Positions 7,853 through 19,569 are shown, counted from the stretch's first letter. The stretch: 64,000 nucleotides of DNA from DASQFQ01 sp963811595 (GCA_963811595.1 CAWERW010000012.1:124001-188000); one strand, 5' to 3'. Made by a program: numbers and translations. The notes: a model not told the origin generated them from the sequence alone.

Positions 7853-9577
7853 ATGAAGCGCCGGCTGGCCAGGATGGCCGCGGTCCTCGCCCTCGGAGGG
7901 GCGGTTATGGCCGTGCCGGCGCATGCGGAGCCGACCGGCGACGTGCGCCAGGTCTCGGACATCGGCCCGGTCGGCGACGCCGACTTCGACGGCGACGATC
8001 CGCAGCTGGCGTTCGCGCCCAGCGGCGGCGGGATCGCCGTCTTCACCGGAGAGCCGGTCGACGAGGAGCAGGAGGTCTACTCCCGGCCGTTCGACGCCGC
8101 CGGTCACCCGACGGGGGCCCAGCGGCGCGTCACCAACGTCGGCACCGACGGCAGCATCAACGACCAGGCGCGCAACCCCGACGTCGTCTACGACCCGCGC
8201 CGCGACCGGTTCGTGCTCATCTACACCGACGCCATCGGCTTCGACGAGGACGTCTTCGCGCAGGGCCTCGGCCGGGATGGGGCGCCGGCCGGCGGGCCGG
8301 TGCCGGTCGGGGAGACCGGCGGCGTCGGCCCGGGCAGCGACGGCGACAACCAGAGGCCGCGGATCGCCTATGACCCCGACCGCGACGAGTTCCTCGCCGT
8401 CTGGATCGACGGGCGCGACCTCGCCGGCGACGAGCTGCGCGCCCAGCGGCTCAACGCCGCGACCCTGGCGCAGGTCGGGCCCGACGACTTCCCCGTGTCC
8501 ACGTTCGGCGGTCCCAACACCGAAGCCGACCGCCTCGACGTCGCCTACGGCGGAGGAGGGTTCCTCGTCGCCTGGGGAGACGAGATCGCCGACGGCGACG
8601 ACGAGATCTTGATACGACGCGTGACCTCGGGCGGCGCCCCGGTCGGCGGCGAGACGCAGCTCTCGCGGCAGGGCGCCGACGACGACGACGGCCTCGAGTC
8701 GACGCGGCCCGCGGTGGCCTTCAACGCGCTGTCGGGCGAGTTCCTCGTCGCCTGGGCCGGCGAAGTGGCGTTCGGCGGCGGCGACGTCGAGCAGGTGCAC
8801 GGCCGGCGTGTGAGCGCGGCCGGCGCCCCACTCGGCGGCGTGGTTCGGATCTCGCAGCAGGACGCTCAGGGCGACTCGGCCGCCCCGGCCGTGGCCGCCG
8901 ACCCGCGCAACGGCGAGTACGTCGTCGCGTGGGACAACGAGCAGCCCGACAACGAGGAGGAGGTCCACGCGCAGCGCCTCACCGCCGCCGGGGCCGAGGT
9001 CGGGACGAACGACGCCCAGGTCTCGAGCCAGGGGCCGGCGGGGGACGGCAACTTCGGCGTCGGCGCGAACGCTGCCGCGTTCAACGCGGCCGCCGGCGAG
9101 TTCGTGGTCGCGTGGCGCGGGACGCGCAGCTTCGACTCCACCGCCGGCGATCCCGAGGACGAGGTCTTCTCCCGCCGCCTGACCAGCCCGTTCACGCCGC
9201 CCGCGCCCCCCGCCCCGCCGCCGGGCCCGGCGGTGACCGCTCCCGTGCCGATCGCGACCACGGCGCCGCTGCGCGCGCGTGACGTCATCCGCTTCCCGTC
9301 GACTCGCCGCTGCGTGTCGCGCCGCCGCTTCCGCATCCGGCTGCGCCGGCCCGGCGGAGTCCGGCTCGTGTCCGCCCGAGTCGTGCTCAACGGCAAGCGG
9401 CTGCCGGTCCTGCGCGGCCGCCGCCTGACGAGCGCGATCGTGCTCCGCGGCCTTCCGAAGGGCCGCTTCCGCGTGAAGATCACCGTGACCACCTCGACCG
9501 GCAAGAAGCTCACCGGGACGCGCAAGTACCGGACCTGCACGAAGAAGCGCCGGTCGAAGCGCCCGCCGCCGCTCTAG
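7853..9577 (+). CDS. Secreted repeat protein, probable beta-propeller, with Arg-rich C-terminal domain
   Basis: A 574-residue protein with a signal peptide (MKRRLARMAAVLALGGAV...AHA). It then has about seven loosely repeated units of the type 'YDP..DEFLVAW.....DEV.ARRL.AAGAPVGG', each with an Asp/Glu-rich turn, which suggests a beta-propeller. A Pro-rich linker (PPAPPAPPPGP) leads to a basic C-terminal domain of about 100 residues (RCVSRRRFRIRLRRP, two Cys, KRLPVLRGRRL). A similar Arg-rich domain ends the three trypsin-like proteins at 13.8-18.2 kb, so it may be a shared cell-surface retention module. No catalytic motif is seen. Function unknown. Confidence 0.75.
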   Translation: MKRRLARMAAVLALGGAVMAVPAHAEPTGDVRQVSDIGPVGDADFDGDDPQLAFAPSGGGIAVFTGEPVDEEQEVYSRPFDAAGHPTGAQRRVTNVGTDGSINDQARNPDVVYDPRRDRFVLIYTDAIGFDEDVFAQGLGRDGAPAGGPVPVGETGGVGPGSDGDNQRPRIAYDPDRDEFLAVWIDGRDLAGDELRAQRLNAATLAQVGPDDFPVSTFGGPNTEADRLDVAYGGGGFLVAWGDEIADGDDEILIRRVTSGGAPVGGETQLSRQGADDDDGLESTRPAVAFNALSGEFLVAWAGEVAFGGGDVEQVHGRRVSAAGAPLGGVVRISQQDAQGDSAAPAVAADPRNGEYVVAWDNEQPDNEEEVHAQRLTAAGAEVGTNDAQVSSQGPAGDGNFGVGANAAAFNAAAGEFVVAWRGTRSFDSTAGDPEDEVFSRRLTSPFTPPAPPAPPPGPAVTAPVPIATTAPLRARDVIRFPSTRRCVSRRRFRIRLRRPGGVRLVSARVVLNGKRLPVLRGRRLTSAIVLRGLPKGRFRVKITVTTSTGKKLTGTRKYRTCTKKRRSKRPPPL

Positions 9578-9582
9578 CCGCC

Positions 9583-9588
9583 TACTCT
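9583..9588 (+). promoter_or_regulatory. -10-like TACTCT for a leaderless start
   Basis: TACTCT is followed by six bases (gagggg) and the ATG. The gagggg could also serve as a weak ribosome site, though it is too close. Confidence 0.35.
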
Positions 9589-9594
9589 GAGGGG

Positions 9595-11550
<1,956 letters not shown>

Positions 11551-11594
11551 GGAGAGATCCAAGCGGAACCCCGGTTCCGTACAGTCCCGCAGAG

Positions 11595-13769
11595 ATGGCT
11601 CGGTTCCTCACGATCCCCTCCGGCCGTACGGCGAAGTACGTGGTCCTCGCAGCGTGGATCGTGGTGATGGTCTGCGTCTTCGGCTTCAACCTGCCCGGCA
11701 AGTACACGGACGCCGAGAAGAACGAGTCGACGTCGTTCCTGCCCGGCGACGCGGAGTCGACCAAGGCGCTCCAGGCCGTCGAGGAGCTGCAGGGCGGCGA
11801 GCAGGCCCCGACCGTCGTCGTCTACCGGCGCGAGGGCGGGCTGAACGCGGCCGACGCGCGCACGATCGCCGAGGACAAGCGGAATTTCAACCAGCTGCGC
11901 GAGGAGAAGGCCGCGGCCGGCGAGGCGCCGTTCAAGGCCACGACGCCGCTCTCGGGGCCCGTGCCGTCGCGCGACGGGACAGCGGCGCTGCTGACGATGA
12001 CGATCACCGGCGACGGCGAGACCGACACGCTGCTCGACCCGATCGACGCGCTCCGCGCGGAGGCCTCGAACCCCGGCGGCGGCCTGGAGGCCAAGGTCAC
12101 CGGCCCCGGCGGCTTCTCGGCCGACGCGGTCAAGGTCTTCGAGAGCATCAACGGCACGCTGTTCCTGGCCGCCTTCTCGCTCGTGATCGTGCTGCTGATC
12201 CTCATCTACCGCAGCCCGATCTTCTGGCTCATCCCGGTGATCGCGGTCGGCTTCGCCGAGCTCAGCGCGCGCGGCGTCGGCTATGCGCTGAGCGAGCTCG
12301 GCGTGACGATCAACGGCCAGTCGTCCTCGATCCTGTCCGTGCTCGTGCTCGGCGCGGGCACCGACTACGCGCTGCTGCTCGTGTCGCGCTACCGCGAGGA
12401 GTTACGCAAGCACGAGGACAAGCACGAGGCGCTCGCCCTCGCCCTGCGCACCGCCGGGCCCGCCATCCTGGCCTCGGGCTGCACGGTCATCTTCGCGCTG
12501 CTGACCCTGTCGCTCGCCGAGGTCAACGCCACGTCCGGGCTCGGGCCGATCGGCGCGGTCGGCATCGCGATGGCGATGATCTCGATGCTCACGCTGCTCC
12601 CCGCCATGCTGGCGATCACGGGCCGGCGCGCCTTCTGGCGCCCGTCGATCTTCGGCTGGGGCAACGGCATCCCGCACCTGGGTGACGAGGGCGCCGACGA
12701 GACCCACGGCGCCTGGCGCCGGGTCGGCGAGCGCGTGGCGAAGCGCCCGCGGCGCGTGTGGATCACGACGGCGCTGCTGCTCCTGGTGTGCGCCGCCGGC
12801 GTGCTCAACCTCGAGGAGGGCCTGACGCAGAGCAACGGCTTCCGCGAGAAGGTCGAGGCGGTCGAGGGCCAGGAGCTGCTCGCCAAGTCGTTCCCGAGCG
12901 GCGGCAGCGCGCCGGCCGAGGTCATCGTGCCCGACGCGAGCCGCGTCGCCGCGGTGCGCCGCGCCGTCGCCGACACCGAGGGCGTCGCCGAGGTGCGCCC
13001 GGGCGTCCGCGGCGAGCAGGGCGTGGTGCTCAACGCGACGCTCACCGAGGACCCCTACGGCGACCAGGCGTTCGACCTGATCGGGCCGATCCGGGCGGCC
13101 GCCAAGGAGGCGGGCGGGGAGGGCGTGCTGGTCGGCGGGCAGACCGCGATCGCGCTCGACAGCGCCGACGCCGCCCGCCGCGACACGCGGCTGATCGTGC
13201 CGATCGCGCTGCTGATCGTCTTCCTGATCCTCGTGCTGCTGCTGCGCGCGATCGTCGCCCCGCTGCTGCTGATCGGGACGGTGATCCTGTCCTTCGGCGC
13301 GGCGCTCGGTGTGAGCGCGGTCGTCTACGACGTGGTCTTCGGCTACGAGCAATCCGACCCGTCGCTGCCGCTCTACGCGTTCGTCTTCCTGGTGGCGCTG
13401 GGCATCGACTACAACATCTTCCTGATGGCCCGGGTGCGCGAGGAGACGCTGCACCACGGGACGCGGACCGGCATGCTGCGCGGCCTCGCGGTCACCGGCG
13501 CGGTCATCACGTCGGCCGGCATCGTGCTGGCGGGGACGTTCTCCGTGCTCGCGGTGCTGCCGCTCGTGTTCCTGCTCCAGATCGGCTTCGTGATCGCGTT
13601 CGGAGTGCTGCTGGACACGTTCATCGTGCGCTCGGTGCTCGTCCCGGCGCTCGTGCTCGACGTCGGCCCGCGCATCTGGTGGCCGTCGCGGCTGGCGCAC
13701 GAGGACGGCGCGGGCGAGGAAGAGCAGGTCGGCTCGCGCGCCGCGCCGGGCATGAAGACCCCGGCGTAG
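11595..13769 (+). CDS. MMPL/RND-family membrane transporter
   Basis: A 724-residue RND-superfamily protein with the MMPL layout: TM1, an extracytoplasmic domain (about 40-195), five TMs, a second loop after LEEGLTQSNGF, then five more TMs. The paired motifs GAGTDYALLLVSRYREEL and LGIDYNIFLMARVREE carry the Asp-Tyr pairs of the proton relay. Actinobacterial relatives export lipids or siderophores, or efflux drugs; which applies here is unknown. The ATG is chosen because the first helix (AKYVVLAAWIVVMVCVF) follows directly. It lies 44 nt after the DUF255 gene and could be co-transcribed, but TACAGT nine bases upstream offers its own start. Confidence 0.87.
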   Translation: MARFLTIPSGRTAKYVVLAAWIVVMVCVFGFNLPGKYTDAEKNESTSFLPGDAESTKALQAVEELQGGEQAPTVVVYRREGGLNAADARTIAEDKRNFNQLREEKAAAGEAPFKATTPLSGPVPSRDGTAALLTMTITGDGETDTLLDPIDALRAEASNPGGGLEAKVTGPGGFSADAVKVFESINGTLFLAAFSLVIVLLILIYRSPIFWLIPVIAVGFAELSARGVGYALSELGVTINGQSSSILSVLVLGAGTDYALLLVSRYREELRKHEDKHEALALALRTAGPAILASGCTVIFALLTLSLAEVNATSGLGPIGAVGIAMAMISMLTLLPAMLAITGRRAFWRPSIFGWGNGIPHLGDEGADETHGAWRRVGERVAKRPRRVWITTALLLLVCAAGVLNLEEGLTQSNGFREKVEAVEGQELLAKSFPSGGSAPAEVIVPDASRVAAVRRAVADTEGVAEVRPGVRGEQGVVLNATLTEDPYGDQAFDLIGPIRAAAKEAGGEGVLVGGQTAIALDSADAARRDTRLIVPIALLIVFLILVLLLRAIVAPLLLIGTVILSFGAALGVSAVVYDVVFGYEQSDPSLPLYAFVFLVALGIDYNIFLMARVREETLHHGTRTGMLRGLAVTGAVITSAGIVLAGTFSVLAVLPLVFLLQIGFVIAFGVLLDTFIVRSVLVPALVLDVGPRIWWPSRLAHEDGAGEEEQVGSRAAPGMKTPA

Positions 13770-13808
13770 ACGGACGAATGGCCTGTTGTACGCGGCCGGG
13801 GCGGTCGC

Positions 13809-13814
13809 TACAAC
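13809..13814 (+). promoter_or_regulatory. -10-like TACAAC for a leaderless start
   Basis: GCTACAACC lies just before the first trypsin-like gene (six bases from hexamer to ATG). The same nine bases recur before the third paralogue (16811-16819), seven bases from its GTG. Confidence 0.45.
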
Positions 13815-13820
13815 CTTCTG

Positions 13821-15308
13821 ATGCCCCGCCGCTTCGCGTGCCTCGCCGGCGCGCTGACCCTGCTGCTCTGCGGCGCCGCGCCCGCGCTGGCGCGCCCCGA
13901 GCCGCGGATCATCAACGGCACGTTCGCGGACCCGGGCGAGTATCCGGCGCAGGGCTTCCTCGAGCTCGCCACGGATGAGGGGACGTTCGTGTGCGGTGGC
14001 ACGCTCGTCAGCCGCCGGCACTTCCTGACGGCCGCGCACTGCGCGACCCAGCCGGACACCACGACGCCCCTCGCGCCCGAGGACCTGACGGTGACGCTCG
14101 GCAAGGTCGACAAGAACGACTTCGAGCCCTCCGACGAGCGCGGCGTGACGGTCAACGACGTGCACGACGCCTACGCGCTGCTCCCGGGCGGGGGCCCTGA
14201 GAACGACGTCGCGCTGCTCACGCTCGCGAGCGACGCGCCGGCCGGCCTCGACCCGCTGCGGCTGATCGAGCCCGGCGAGAGCGCGCTGTGGGCGGACGGC
14301 GTGACCGCGACGGTCATCGGCTGGGGCGACACCGAGGGCACCGGTCCCACCGGCTTCCCCGGGCTCTCCGACGAGCTGCTCGAGGCCGAGGTCCCGATGC
14401 GCTCGGACGCCTACTGCGCGGACGACGACGTGTGGGACACGGACTTCCGCGCGGCGTCGATGGTGTGCGCGGGCGGCGGCGACACCGACACGTGCGGCGG
14501 CGACTCCGGCGGCCCGCTGATGGTCGGCGACGGCTCCTTCCTCGTGCTCGCCGGGCTGACCTCGTGGGGCGCGAACGACTGCGCCACCCCCGACCTGCCA
14601 GGCGTCTACACGCGCCTCGGCGCGCCGGCGCTCAACGCGTGGGTGCGCGAGCGGGTGCCGATGGCGCGCGCGAGCGTGTCGGACGCCACCGTCGAGCCGG
14701 GCCAGAGCGCGACGTTCTCGGCGACCGCGAGCGACGGGATCACGAGCTTCGCGTGGGACTTCGACGGCGACGGCGACACCGACGCGACGGGCGCGAACGC
14801 GAGCCACGCCTACCCGGCCTCCGGCCGCTTCGTGGCCCGCGTCGTCGCGGGCGGCGTCGCGACGGACAAGGTTCGCGTCCAGGTCGGCGACGGCATCACG
14901 CGCGACCCTGATCCGACGCCGACGCCCACACCGGCCGGCACGACGACGCCGCCCGCCCCGACCCCGCCCGTCACGACACCGCCCGTCGCCACACCCCGCG
15001 GTCCGCTCGCCGCGCTGCTCGTGTCCGGCCGCCCGCGCGTCCGCGGCCGGCGCTTCTCCCTGCGCGTCCGCTTCGCGACCGGCGCGCCGACCGGGACCGC
15101 GGTCATCGAGGTCGTCCGCAAGGGCCGCACGATCGGCATCGCGCGGACGCGCGTGGTCCGCGGTGGGACCCGGCGGGTGCGCGTGAAGCTGACGCCGAGC
15201 GGGCGCCGCCTGCTCGCCCGCGGGCGCCTCAGGGTCAAGGTCCGCGTGCGCGTCGGACGCCGCGTGCTGCGGTCGCGCACCTTGACTCTCGTGCGCCCGC
15301 GCGGATAG
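13821..15308 (+). CDS. Secreted trypsin-like serine protease with PKD-type and Arg-rich C-terminal domains (intact)
   Basis: A 495-residue S1-family protease. A signal peptide (MPRRFACLAGALTLLLCGAAPALA) precedes the IINGTFADPGEYPAQGF activation region. The catalytic triad is intact: His in FLTAAHC, Asp in ENDVALL, Ser in CGGDSGGPLM. The S1-pocket Asp of trypsins is matched by the DTCGGDSGG context. After the protease comes a PKD-like domain (ITSFAWDFDGDGDTDATG, residues about 300-350), a Pro/Thr linker and an Arg-rich beta domain (RPRVRGRRFSLRVRF, GRTIGIARTRVVRGG). First of three tandem paralogues. It is expected to act outside the cell, possibly held at the surface by the basic domain. Confidence 0.9.
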   Translation: MPRRFACLAGALTLLLCGAAPALARPEPRIINGTFADPGEYPAQGFLELATDEGTFVCGGTLVSRRHFLTAAHCATQPDTTTPLAPEDLTVTLGKVDKNDFEPSDERGVTVNDVHDAYALLPGGGPENDVALLTLASDAPAGLDPLRLIEPGESALWADGVTATVIGWGDTEGTGPTGFPGLSDELLEAEVPMRSDAYCADDDVWDTDFRAASMVCAGGGDTDTCGGDSGGPLMVGDGSFLVLAGLTSWGANDCATPDLPGVYTRLGAPALNAWVRERVPMARASVSDATVEPGQSATFSATASDGITSFAWDFDGDGDTDATGANASHAYPASGRFVARVVAGGVATDKVRVQVGDGITRDPDPTPTPTPAGTTTPPAPTPPVTTPPVATPRGPLAALLVSGRPRVRGRRFSLRVRFATGAPTGTAVIEVVRKGRTIGIARTRVVRGGTRRVRVKLTPSGRRLLARGRLRVKVRVRVGRRVLRSRTLTLVRPRG

Positions 15309-15318
15309 AACGGTCCAC

Positions 15319-16760
15319 ATGAAGCGAGCGCTCGCCCTCACCCTCCTCGTCCTCGGAGTCCTGGCACCCGGAGCCGCCGCCCGCGACCCTGAGGCCCGGA
15401 TCATCAACGGCAGCCCCGCGAGCGAGGGCGAGTATCCGGCGCAGGGCTACCTCGAGGTCGAGACGAGCGCCGGCTTCGGCGCCATGCGGCGGCACGGTCG
15501 TGTCCCCGACGAAGTTCGTGACCGCCGCGCACTGCGCCGTCGAGCTCGCCGGCGACAACAGCATCGACGCCCTGCCGCCTTCGGCGTTCGTCGTCGGCCT
15601 CGGCGAGGCCGATGTCGACAACATCGACGCAGATGGACGCCCACTTCATCTCCTCCGTGGCCGTCCACCCCGACTACGCCGAGGACGCGGGCGGCAACAC
15701 CAACGACGTGGCCGTGCTCACGTTCGACGCGCCGGTCACGCGAGACGCCGATGCGCGTCATCCGGCCCAGCGAGACCGCCCTGTGGGAGCCGGGCGACAT
15801 CGCCACCATCATCGGCTGGGGCGTCACCGAGACCGGATCGGAGTCCGACGATCTGCTCGAGGCCACGGCGCCGATCCGCAGCGACGCCGACTGCGCCGCG
15901 GCGTACGGCGCGATTCTTCGTCCAGAGCACGATGGTCTGCGCCGGGCGCCGCCGACCCCGACAGCGGCAGCTCGGACACCTGCCAGGGCGACTCGGGTGG
16001 CCCGCTGCTCGTCGACGACGGTCCCGGCTTCACCACGACCGGCGTCGTCTCGTGGGGCAACGGCTGCAACCTCGAGGGCTTCCCCGGCATCTACTCGCGC
16101 ATCGGCGACCAGCCGCTCAACGCGTGGGTCCGCGGACAGATCCAGAGCGTCGACTTCGCGCTCCAGACCGCCTCGCCGCGCGCCGGCGAGCCGGTCTCCT
16201 TCGGCGCGATCGGGCCCGCGGGGGGCGACTTCTCGTGGGACTTCGACAACAACGGCACGATCGAGGCGACGGGCGCGCAGGCGTCGCACGTCTTCCCGCT
16301 CGCCGGCGAGCAGGAGGTCGTGCTGCGGATCACCGACCCCGACGGCGAGGCCGCCGTGCAGCGGCGCGAGATCGCCGTCGGCCCCGGCGCGCCGCCGCCC
16401 CCGGTGGTGACGCCACCGCTGCCGCTGCCCACGACCCCGGGCCCGGTGCTGCGCCCGGCCACGATCCTCTTCTCCGGCAACCGCGCCACGGTTCGCCGCG
16501 GCAAGTTCAAGGTCCGCATCAACTTCTCCGCCACCGCGCCGACGGGAAAGGCGACGGTCGAGGTCTTCCGCGGCAAGCGCAAGATCGGCACCGGCAAGAC
16601 CACCGTCCGCCGCGGCGGCTCTCGTCAGGTGAGCGTTAAGCTGACCAAGCGGGGCCGGCGGCTGCTGAGCCGGGCCAAGAGCAAGCGGCTGCGCGTGAAA
16701 CTTCAAGTCCGCGTCGGGCGGCGCGTGCTGGCGTCTCGCACCGTGTCGCTACGTCGCTAA
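15319..16760 (+). pseudogene. Trypsin-like protease paralogue broken by five +1 frameshifts
   Basis: A paralogue of its upstream neighbour with the same layout: signal peptide, S1 protease, PKD-like domain (FSWDFDNNGTIEATG) and Arg-rich tail. The reading frame changes five times, each time in the direction of one extra base: at base 15484 (an A that splits Ala-Cys of FGACGGT) and near 15631, 15743, 15913 and 15944-15946. Removing one base at each site restores a continuous protein with VTAAHC, TNDVAVLTF and CQGDSGGPLL, so all three catalytic residues survive. No in-frame stop occurs. It is either a recently decaying gene or a cluster of sequence errors. TAGAAC ends seven bases before the ATG. 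Confidence 0.8.
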
Positions 16761-16825
16761 GCATGCGCAGGGGTGGACGGATGCACGCCTTGCGTCCACC
16801 CCCCGCCCCCGCTACAACCGCGGCG

Positions 16826-18211
16826 GTGCCCCGCCGCCTCCTCCTGATCGCCGCCGCGCTTGCGGCGCTCGCGCTGCCCGCGCCTGCTTCCGCGGTCGAG
16901 AGCGAGGACACCGCGGCGCAGGGCGCCTACCCGGGCGTCGCGTTCGTCGGGCGCAACACCAACGGGGTCGGGCAGCTCGAGGAGTACTGCGCCGGCACGC
17001 TGGTCGGCTCGCGCCAGATCCTGACCGCCGCGCGCTGCGCGGTGTACGGGCTCGGACAGGACCTCCCGGTGGCGGGCTTCGAGGTGCGCCTCGGCAACGT
17101 CGACCTCGACGACGCGACCGTCTACCCGGTCGCGGTCAACGAGGTCCACGACGAGTACGACGACGTCACCGGCGCCAACGACGTCGCCATGCTCACGCTC
17201 GAGGATCCCGTCGACCTCCCGCCGGTCCGCGTCGTGGAGGCGACGGAGACCGCGCTGTGGGCTCCGGGCACCCCGGCGCGTGCCCTGGGCTGGGGCGAGA
17301 ACGCCGGCGGCTTCCTCTCCGAGGTCCTGCGCGTCGCGGACATCACCGTCAGCGACGACGCGGACTGCTCGAACCCGGACCGCCGGGTCTGCGCCGCGGG
17401 CGTCGAAGAGAACCCCTGCGACGGCGACTCCGGCAGCCCGCTGCTCGTCCCCGACGGCGCGCTGTTCGCGGTCGCGGGCGTGTTCTCCGGCACGGAGTGC
17501 TCCAGCCCCGCGGAGCCCGGGCTGTTCGCGCGCATCGGCGACGAGCCGCTGAGCACCTGGGTCCACGCACGCATCCCGAAGGCCGACTTCGAGCTCAGCC
17601 ACCAGCCGCGCGCGGGCGAGGCGGTGCGGCTCACGTCGACGTCGACCCACCCGGAGGGCGCGGACTACTTCACGACCTTCCGCTGGGACCTCGACAACGA
17701 CGGCGAGTTCGACGACCAGACCGGACGCAGCATCTCGCACACCTACCCCCGCGTCGGCGAGGCGGTCGCCGGCCTCGAGGTCTCCCGCGCGGACGGCGAC
17801 GTCGCCTCGATCTACTACGCGTTCGATGTCGTGCCGCTGCCGCCCGGAACGACGACGACCACCACCACGCCGAACCCGAACCCGACCGCCACGGTCGTCC
17901 GGGCCCCGCTCGCCACGATCCTCAACGCCCGCCGGCCGAAGGTGCGCCGCGGCCGCTTCGCGATCCGCGTGCGCTTCGCACGCGTCGCCCCGCGCGGCAC
18001 CGCCGTGATCGAGGTCTACCGCGCGAGCCGCCGCATCGGGATCGCCCGCACGCGCGTGCGCCGCGGCGCCACGAAGCGCGTCAGCGTCAGGCTCACCCCG
18101 ACCGGCCGGCGGCAGCTGCGCCGCGACGCCGACGGCCGCATGCGGGTCCGCGTGCGCGTGCGCGTCGGGCGCAACGTGCTGCGCACGAAGCGCCTGACGA
18201 TCAGGCGCTGA
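16826..18211 (+). CDS. Secreted trypsin-fold pseudoprotease (catalytic His replaced by Arg)
   Basis: A 461-residue third paralogue: signal peptide (VPRRLLLIAAALAALAL...ASA), S1-fold domain, PKD-like domain (FRWDLDNDGEFDD) and Arg-rich tail. The catalytic His motif reads ILTAARCAV (Arg codon at 17033-17035), where paralogues have TAAHC. The Asp (ANDVAML) and Ser (CDGDSGSPLL, GGP changed to GSP) remain. It should not be an active serine protease but may bind substrate or partners. GTG is preferred as start because the upstream GCTACAACC and following PRR match the first paralogue. In-frame ATGs 15 and 21 codons upstream would push the signal helix inward. Confidence 0.82.
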   Translation: MPRRLLLIAAALAALALPAPASAVESEDTAAQGAYPGVAFVGRNTNGVGQLEEYCAGTLVGSRQILTAARCAVYGLGQDLPVAGFEVRLGNVDLDDATVYPVAVNEVHDEYDDVTGANDVAMLTLEDPVDLPPVRVVEATETALWAPGTPARALGWGENAGGFLSEVLRVADITVSDDADCSNPDRRVCAAGVEENPCDGDSGSPLLVPDGALFAVAGVFSGTECSSPAEPGLFARIGDEPLSTWVHARIPKADFELSHQPRAGEAVRLTSTSTHPEGADYFTTFRWDLDNDGEFDDQTGRSISHTYPRVGEAVAGLEVSRADGDVASIYYAFDVVPLPPGTTTTTTTPNPNPTATVVRAPLATILNARRPKVRRGRFAIRVRFARVAPRGTAVIEVYRASRRIGIARTRVRRGATKRVSVRLTPTGRRQLRRDADGRMRVRVRVRVGRNVLRTKRLTIRR

Positions 18212-19552
18212 CTACAGGATCGAGAGGTACCGCTCGAGCTCCCAGGGCGTGACCTGGACGCGGTAGTCCTCCCACTCCTGGCGCTTGATCTCGACGTAGC
18301 GGTTGAAGATGTGCTCGCCGAACGTCCGCAGCACGAGCTCGGACTCGGCGGTGATCTCGATCGCCTCCCCCAGCGTCTCCGGGAGCTGCTCGATGCCGAG
18401 GCGCTTCCGGTCGTCCGGGGACAGGTGGTAGAGGTTCTTCTCCATCGGCTCGGGCAGCTCGTAGCCCTTCTCGATCCCCTCGAGCCCGGCCTGCAGCAGC
18501 ACCGCGAACGTCAGGTACGGGTTGCAGGCGGGATCGGGGCAGCGCAGCTCCATCCGCGTCGCCTGCTCCTTGCCGGGGTGGTAGAGCGGCACGCGCACGA
18601 GCGCTGAGCGGTTGCGCCGCGACCAGGCGACGTAGACCGGCGCCTCGTAGCCGGGCACGAGCCGCTTGTAGCTGTTCACCCACTGGGCGAAGATCGAGCA
18701 GATCTCGCGCGCGTGGCGCAGCTGGCCGGCGATGAAGGCCTTGCCGATGTCGGACAGGAAGTACTGGTCGTCGGCGTCGTAGAAGGCGTTGCGGCCGTCC
18801 TTGAAGAGCGACTGGTGCGTGTGCATCCCCGAGCCGTTCTCGCCGAACAGCGGCTTGGGCATGAACGTCGCGTGCCAGCCGTACTTCATCGCGTACTCCT
18901 TGACCGTGATGCGGTACGTCATGCAGTCGTCGGCCATCTTCATCGCGTCGGCGTAGCGCATGTCGATCTCGTGCTGCGAGGGGCCGACCTCGTGGTGGGA
19001 GTACTCCACCCCGATCCCCAGCTTCTCGAGCGCCAGCACCGTCTCGCGGCGCACGTCGGAGCCCGCGTCGAGCGTCGTGAGGTCGAAGTAGCCGCCCTCG
19101 TCGAGCACCTCGGTGCCGCGGTTGTCGCGGAACAGGAAGTACTCGAGCTCGGGGCCGACGAAGAAGTGCTCGAAGCCCATGGCGTTCGCGCGCTCCACCG
19201 CGCGGCGCAGGACGTGGCGCGGATCGCCCTCGTAGGGCTCGCGCTCGGGCGTCTGGACGTCGGCGAACATGCGCGCGACGCCGCCGCCGTCGTCCTCGGG
19301 CCGCCACGGGAGCAGCCGGAAGGTCGCCGGGTCCGGCACGGCGATCATGTCGGACTCCTCGATCGCGTTGAAGCCGGTGATCGAGGAGCCGTCGAAGCCC
19401 ATCCCGCCCTCGAAGGCGTCCTCGAGGTCTTCGGAGTTGATCGAGAACGACTTGAGCTGCCCGAGGATGTCGGTGAACCAGAGGCGGATGAAGCGGATGC
19501 CGCTGTCGCGGACCTGCTGGAGGACATCCTGCTGCGTGGTGGGCTGCGTCAT
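18212..19552 (-). CDS. glnA: Type I glutamine synthetase
   Basis: A 446-residue ATP-dependent glutamate-ammonia ligase, in the size range of the GSI-alpha/GlnA2 class and shorter than adenylylated GSI-beta. Signatures are GFDGSSITGF, the metal-ligand region VGPELEYFLF, HHEVGPSQHEID, the ATP-site segment MPKPLFGENGSGMHTHQSLF, and NRSALVRVP. A Tyr in EKNLYHLS occupies the position of the adenylylated Tyr of enteric enzymes, so modification cannot be excluded. The stop abuts the convergent pseudoprotease stop. A TAGTCT hexamer lies eight bases upstream of the ATG, under a 7-bp inverted repeat that may be an operator. Confidence 0.92.
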   Translation of the reverse strand: MTQPTTQQDVLQQVRDSGIRFIRLWFTDILGQLKSFSINSEDLEDAFEGGMGFDGSSITGFNAIEESDMIAVPDPATFRLLPWRPEDDGGGVARMFADVQTPEREPYEGDPRHVLRRAVERANAMGFEHFFVGPELEYFLFRDNRGTEVLDEGGYFDLTTLDAGSDVRRETVLALEKLGIGVEYSHHEVGPSQHEIDMRYADAMKMADDCMTYRITVKEYAMKYGWHATFMPKPLFGENGSGMHTHQSLFKDGRNAFYDADDQYFLSDIGKAFIAGQLRHAREICSIFAQWVNSYKRLVPGYEAPVYVAWSRRNRSALVRVPLYHPGKEQATRMELRCPDPACNPYLTFAVLLQAGLEGIEKGYELPEPMEKNLYHLSPDDRKRLGIEQLPETLGEAIEITAESELVLRTFGEHIFNRYVEIKRQEWEDYRVQVTPWELERYLSIL

Positions 19553-19569
19553 GCGGCGGCAGACTAGAG

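Noticed and set aside
12402..15407. A 1001-codon minus-strand frame across two genes
   Set aside because: Spans the antisense of the MMPL and protease genes; low-complexity Arg/His/Asp composition.
15484..15946. Programmed ribosomal frameshifting in the second protease gene
   Set aside because: Five shifts without slippery sequences or pause structures are implausible. Mutation or sequence error is more economical.
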